NCBI GenBank assembly: GCA_963978905.1 | Contig: OZ022256.1 | Location: forward strand, 59,112,646-59,176,645 | DNA: 64,000 nt | From: Trichostrongylus colubriformis | Lineage: Eukaryota; Nematoda; Chromadorea; Rhabditida; Trichostrongylidae | Direction: 5' to 3' | Part shown: positions 59,801 through 64,000 of the stretch, in pieces | Numbering within the stretch: the first letter of the stretch is position 1 | How the letters are laid out: each line of letters begins with the position of its first letter | The notes under the pieces: model-generated | Seen by the model: the letters and a program-made list of their open reading frames with translations, nothing else | Told to the model about the DNA's origin: nothing | Database searches by the model: none | Made by a program: the position numbers and the translations under genes

Positions 59801-60035
59801 TTTTTACATTTATATTTTTTCCTGGTTTCCCATTCAAAGATTTCTTCGTTGCTCACTTGATTTCTTCTTCTGTATATTTTCATTTTAGGGCCCGCGCAAA
59901 GCTCGTGAAGCTCAAAAGCACTTCGGTCTTGCTCCAGGAGTTCCACACAGTCACACGAAGCCGTACGTCAGATCAAAGGGACGCAAATTCGAACGCGCAC
60001 GTGGACGAAGAGCTTCTCGTGGATACAAAGCTTAA
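56828..60035 (+). CDS. rpl-18: 60S ribosomal protein L18 (eL18)
   Basis: Exons 56828-56830 (ATG only), 56889-56975, 57096-57302, 58733-58855 and 59889-60035 (TAA) give 188 residues, the usual eL18 length. The protein matches the family end to end: [67 protein letters not shown], ARSRILxAGG-like [40 protein letters not shown], then the nearly invariant tail [20 protein letters not shown] and RRASRGYKA. It is a structural protein of the large ribosomal subunit. The first coding exon holds only the start codon, which places an intron directly after Met1. Introns 57303-58732 and 58856-59888 are long for a ribosomal-protein gene and could house snoRNAs; I could not identify any by eye. All splice sites are GT/AG. 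Confidence 0.98.
57434..57452. repeat. Short perfect hairpin in rpl-18 intron 3
   Basis: GTGGACA and TGTCCAC pair around a GTTTT loop. Confidence 0.7.
57470..57735. repeat. Fold-back repeat in rpl-18 intron 3
   Basis: CTCCGAGGAGTGCTTCC and CCTAAGGCTTAGGCAAACAT at the left pair with TTTAGCCTAAGCCTCGGAGG and GGAAGCACTT at the right. The CTTAGGC word is shared with the A and B families. Confidence 0.6.
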
Positions 60036-60096
60036 GCTGTTCTGTTGTTCTTTTTTGTTGCTAATTGCGCTACTGACGCTACAGATGTTGGTCGGT

Positions 60097-60102
60097 AATA
60101 AA
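60097..60102 (+). terminator. Poly(A) signal of rpl-18
   Basis: AATAAA 62 bases after the stop codon, at the typical distance for a short ribosomal-protein 3' UTR. Confidence 0.7.
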
Positions 60103-61440
60103 GTGCTGTTTATAGCTTTTCTGCTATCTCAGAGGAATTTATCACAAAGAAGGCCCACCAAGGCATGTTGTGTTTTTACAAAACGGTTTTTCCATTATAT
60201 AGAGTCACATACACAAAAAACAGTCTTGAGTTCAGCTAGATGATTTTGGGTGATCTAAAAAGAGTGAGTGACAAAAGCTGATTGGTAAGGAGCATAATTG
60301 AACAGTTTGTTGCGGTTCTTTTCGGATGCAGTGTCCAATGGGCACCGCATCCGAAAAGATGCCCATCAGAAGTTTCTCTTTAAATCTCTTTAAAGTTTCT
60401 TTTTAAATTTTGGATGGGTGTGCCCATCAGAAGTTTCTCTTTAAATCTGCCTCAAAACCAGTGCGACCAGGATCCAAAATGTGGAGTCGTCTACAGTAAC
60501 TATTGAATGAGGAATAGAAATCTCCTAGGAGATGCAAGGATGTGGACACTCTCAGCGATTGTAGGGCCAAATTGGTAATGGGATGGACTAACATTATAAC
60601 GGCCGGAAGGATTCCTTGGTTCGGCTTCCCTTGACGTTCATTTGCACGTTTTACATTTTTTCGGATTTTTACTATCCAGTGCTAAACTACTTGCGCACAT
60701 GCAAAATAACCACAATTTCGTTGCTAGTGCAACAACCTAGCCCATTTTCCCCAAGTTTCCCTGCGAATCTAGAGTGATATCCGTGGCCAGAAGGGCCCAG
60801 TTAGCCCTAGATACAGAATATTATCCAAAAAAGGTTTTGGTCCCAACTTCGAAACAGTGGGGTGGGCGTAGGCACACTGCAACTTTTCTACTTGCACAAA
60901 CGGACCTAGCAGCCCAGATAAAATTCAATGGATGATATGCACGTTGGACACATTCCACGTGAACTGCACCTAGCAACACCATACAATTTCAAATACACAA
61001 AAAAAAACAGAAAGTAGGAATACGCTGGCAGACTAAAAAAGTCTTTTGCACGTTATTCGCATGTGCGGTCATACAAGAACACAAAGGGACAAAAAATGGA
61101 AAAATGCAAAAATTTGTCTCAGTGGGGATCGAGACGTCAACCATTTCCTGACGCTCCCAAAACCATTTAGCTAAATATGACACCGGTTTTTGATTCATGT
61201 ATGAGCCTCTATGAGCAGAGTACGCCGAGAGTCGAGGATTCCTCGACAGGCGAGAGGGGGGTCGTATTTGGGGGCTTCGTAATTACTGAGGTCAGTAATG
61301 GTTCCAGGCTAGATAATGAACGGAACGTGCCGTCAGCTAACCCGGTGATGTAAGAATATATGACTGGATTGAAGTGATCAACACAAGAATTACAGTAAAA
61401 TATAATACTTAGTAATACTATGCAGTCGGCAATAGTCATC
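60103..61440. other. Intergenic region after rpl-18
   Basis: A direct repeat GCCCATCAGAAGTTTCTCTT occurs at 60362 and 60421. No gene recognised. Confidence 0.4.
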
Positions 61441-61849
61441 GATACTGTTGGTTATGTAGATGTTCTGGGGGCGGAAGGGGGACGTATTGGGTACCCAATG
61501 GGGAGGAGAGGAAGGTCGTACTGAAGTGGCTATTTTCCTCAATACCTGGATGTGCCCTGTCTATAAGATGGGAAAAACCGTTTCAGAAAAGCTCACTATG
61601 TGCTGATAAGTCTCCCTTGTTAGCGATTCAGCGACCAGTTGGCTGGCGTACACTACAATAAGCGTGATATCATGGGCGTCAGTGGGTCGATTGGAATAGC
61701 ATTTTACTATAAATTTACTCAGTACCCATTACCACATCACGACCCGCTCACTGTGAGCGAGTTTTCTCCCATTCTAAGATATTGGCCATTTCTGACGGTT
61801 TTTTCCTGGTCCCAAGGCTGCGTTGGAAACAAGTTATGAATTTTTGTTG

Positions 61850-62160
61850 TACGAACCTTCACTGAGGGTGCGCTCCACCCAGTGCTCAGGCCTCTTTCAT
61901 GGGATCTCAAGGCTGACCTTAATCCATCTTTTTCCCACGTTTGGGTCATTTTTGAACCCAATTAACTCCAGTGCACGGTCCGCCCACCGTGGGCGCAGCT
62001 TAACTTTGTCATGTGTGCTCCTTATCTCTTGTTCCATGTCCTACCCATCCCAAACTTGCTCTCATTTCCACAGGTCGTTTCTCATATAATACCTAATTCG
62101 TGACAGACGGACGGACGGACGTATAGATAGACGAAGCGTTTTATATATAGTGGGGCTAGC
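61850..62160. repeat. Inverted relative of the 5.2-8.5 kb satellite
   Basis: CCGCCCACCGTGGGCGCAGC, GTGTGCTCCTTATCTCTTG and CTACCCATCCCAAACTTGCT are the reverse complement of the satellite phrases. They are followed by GACGGACGGACGGACG and TTTTATATATAG, the inverted counterpart of the satellite's microsatellite start. Confidence 0.65.
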
Positions 62161-62657
62161 TGGGGCTCGTTATAGGGCCATCTAGTTGATTGAGGAAGAA
62201 CTTGGCCGAGCAAACATGATATGAATTCTGTTCATTTTGTGTGACCAGGCGTGGCCCTTTCGCCGCTAATATTTGTGTCATTTGGCTACGTGGCATTTGC
62301 CTTTCGCTGACATGCAGTGTGTGTATAGCATTGCGAGAAGTCGTTACTTTTTACGCTTGTGCAGAGGCCACGTTTTCGATGCACTTCCATTCATAAGTCC
62401 ACAGTACATTGATTAAATTCATATTTGTTTGCTGAGTGGAATGGGCATGTTCATTTATATGATGTTGAAGTTTACATGTTTTACGTGATTTTAAAGTTCA
62501 CACATTCATATACTTCTTGATCTCAACACAATTGATGTCATTTTTTTCCAGCAATATCTTTTTGCACTACCCTTGCTGGCCTTAACGAACAGAATCCTCA
62601 CAATTTAGAAGAAATAGCATCATAATCTTCATTTCTTATTGGCGACTGGCTGACAGG

Positions 62658-62794
62658 TACAGTCTATTTCAGAGCGCATGGTAGGGCGTGGCCTACGGAC
62701 TTGGATGAGCGTGTATGAAATTCTCCCACCCCGTCATGCACTCTCACTCTCGCCACTCAGGCCACGCCCGATCAAGCGCTCCGAAATGGACCGT
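62658..62794. mobile_element. E-family MITE, copy 4
   Basis: CAGTCTATTTCAGAGCGCAT and CAAGCGCTCCGAAATGGACC inverted ends; body GGGCGTGGCCTACGGACTTG. Confidence 0.75.
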
Positions 62795-63121
62795 AATTCT
62801 AAATAGCCCACCCTATTCGAGGTGTTCAAAATACTGCGCACTTTGTAGCTCAGAAAAGGATTTTTTATACTCCATAATCGAAATAATTACTTTGTTCTTT
62901 TCTCTCATACGATCTCGGTTTTCAAGGAAGTAAAATACGTAAGTATAATTCATATGAATTGAGTTTTTGAGGAAAAGCATGTCAAATTGTAAATCGTGTG
63001 AGTTATTTTTTAACTGAGGGATCATTAGTACGGCGGAAACTTTGACACTGCTAGAATCGACTATATTACTGAAAGAGGCTTTGAAAGCTGCTAGTTCTGT
63101 GTGTAAACTTGGGTTAATTGT

Positions 63122-63298
63122 TAGGTCGCGTTCATACTCGGCGTCGGCAGCGCGTGGCTGCGTTCACAAGCAGCGAGGCAGAGTGGGCACGAGGGAGGTG
63201 CAGAAATGACGCAGGCAGCGAAGCAGGATGACGTAGGCAGAGACTCAGAGACAGGCAGCCATGCCCGCCGCCGGCACCATATAGTATGAACACGTCCT
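63122..63298. mobile_element. D-family MITE, copy near the window end
   Basis: GGTCGCGTTCATACTCGGCG and CCATATAGTATGAACACG inverted ends; body GCTGCGTTCACAAGCAGCGA. Confidence 0.7.
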
Positions 63299-63440
63299 TG
63301 CAGGGAACAACGATTGACTCAAGAGAACCATGACGTTTTTGTTTTTCCATAACATACTCGATTGAGTTTGTGTGGCACCATTCAACTATCATTTCACGAA
63401 ACACTGCGAGCTGGTCCAAGAAATGACTTTCGCTGAAGCT

Positions 63441-63935
63441 TGACCTATAGGGGTCATTTGGGGTGCAGATCACGAATATGACAACAGTTTTGTCGTTGGC
63501 GCCAATTTGGTGCAACTGCACCCTGTAGGGTGCAATTGCACCAAATTGGCGATCCGCACCACAAATGACCTCTATAGGTCACAGCTTTCTCACCAAAATC
63601 GCTGCAGCTTAGCCAAAAAGATTATTTGGGATTCTGATCGGGGCGTTTGAGGGGCTGGCGTTAAGCGATTTTGATGGGAACAAGTTGTCGCGCGAATTTG
63701 GAGCAATCGCACCAAATTGGCGCCAACGACAAAACTGTTGTCAGGGAGACGGTCGTTTGGCGCGGCCCCTTGGAGCCAATTTGCCAATGGGGCACTGCCA
63801 AAGCTCCTCCCCTAAAAAGGCTTAGGTAAATCTGGGAGAGTCCAGACGGCCCATGCGCCCCATTGGCAAATTAGCTGCAAGGGCCGCGCCAAACGACATA
63901 CACCCCTGTTGTCATATTCGTGATCTGCACCCCGA
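63441..63935. repeat. Nested palindrome block
   Basis: 63441-63581: GACCTATAGGGGTCATTTGG at the left pairs with ATGACCTCTATAGGTC at the right, and an inner palindrome GTGCAACTGCACCC/GGGTGCAATTGCAC lies at its centre. GGTGCAGATCACGAATATGA (63459) recurs inverted at 63913. CGCGGCCCCTTGG and GCCAATGGGGC at about 63757-63795 pair with 63859-63892. TTGGCGCCAA(T/C) words occur at 63497 and 63717. Confidence 0.75.
63790..63853. repeat. Segment shared (inverted) with 6245-6315
   Basis: AGCTCCTCCCCTAAAAAGGC and TTAGGTAAATCTGGGAGAG here are the reverse complement, with small changes, of CTCTCCCAGATTTGCCTAAG and TTTTTAGGGGAGGAGCT near 6270. Confidence 0.7.
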
Positions 63936-64000
63936 ACATGTTTCTTCTTAGGCAAAGTTTCAGCGAAAATTATTTTTTCATCGACTAGCAGTGTACCAGC

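Overview
The window is nuclear DNA of a nematode, most likely a strongylid-type (clade V) worm. Genes are cut into short exons by introns with the worm acceptor consensus (TTTCAG). Three genes have a consensus splice acceptor 2-30 bases before the ATG, as expected for spliced-leader trans-splicing, and the encoded proteins look like worm family members. No bacterial operon, rRNA, CRISPR array or convincing tRNA gene is present. Four multi-exon genes can be reconstructed, all on the + strand: (1) a PAQR/adiponectin-receptor-type seven-helix membrane protein at 13896-18166; (2) a small LAPTM4/DUF7027-like multi-pass membrane protein at 38402-44721; (3) a complete bestrophin-type chloride channel of about 476 residues at 47349-52470; (4) ribosomal protein L18 (eL18, 188 residues) at 56828-60035. 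They have unrelated jobs (membrane lipid homeostasis, probable endolysosomal membrane protein, Ca-gated anion channel, ribosome), so there is no pathway cluster; spacing is too wide for a clear operon. The rest is a very dense layer of repeats. Bases 1-4.2 kb hold several inverted-repeat elements, including a TTAA-flanked piggyBac-like MITE. Bases 5.15-8.56 kb are a diverged satellite with a monomer of about 245-250 bases, a two-monomer higher-order unit of 495 bases and embedded TG tracts. An array of five GC-rich perfect hairpins lies at 9.13-9.32 kb. From 9.8 kb on there are many short non-autonomous DNA elements; five insertions have clear 9-base target duplications, which points to Mutator-like (MULE) transposition. 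A mariner fold-back hairpin sits at 32.55-33.23 kb, a 289-base tandem duplication at 33.9-34.5 kb, and an 86-base perfect palindrome at 39.66 kb inside an intron. Most large introns of genes 2 and 3 carry such elements, and 52.5-55.0 kb is almost solid MITE. The last kilobase holds nested palindromes that also share a segment with the satellite region near the start. Exon coordinates were built by eye from splice consensus, reading-frame continuity and family resemblance; no search was run. The strongest candidates for something not yet described are the hairpin array at 9.1 kb, the mariner transposase hairpin (a possible natural small-RNA source) and the perfect palindrome with its related cassette family.
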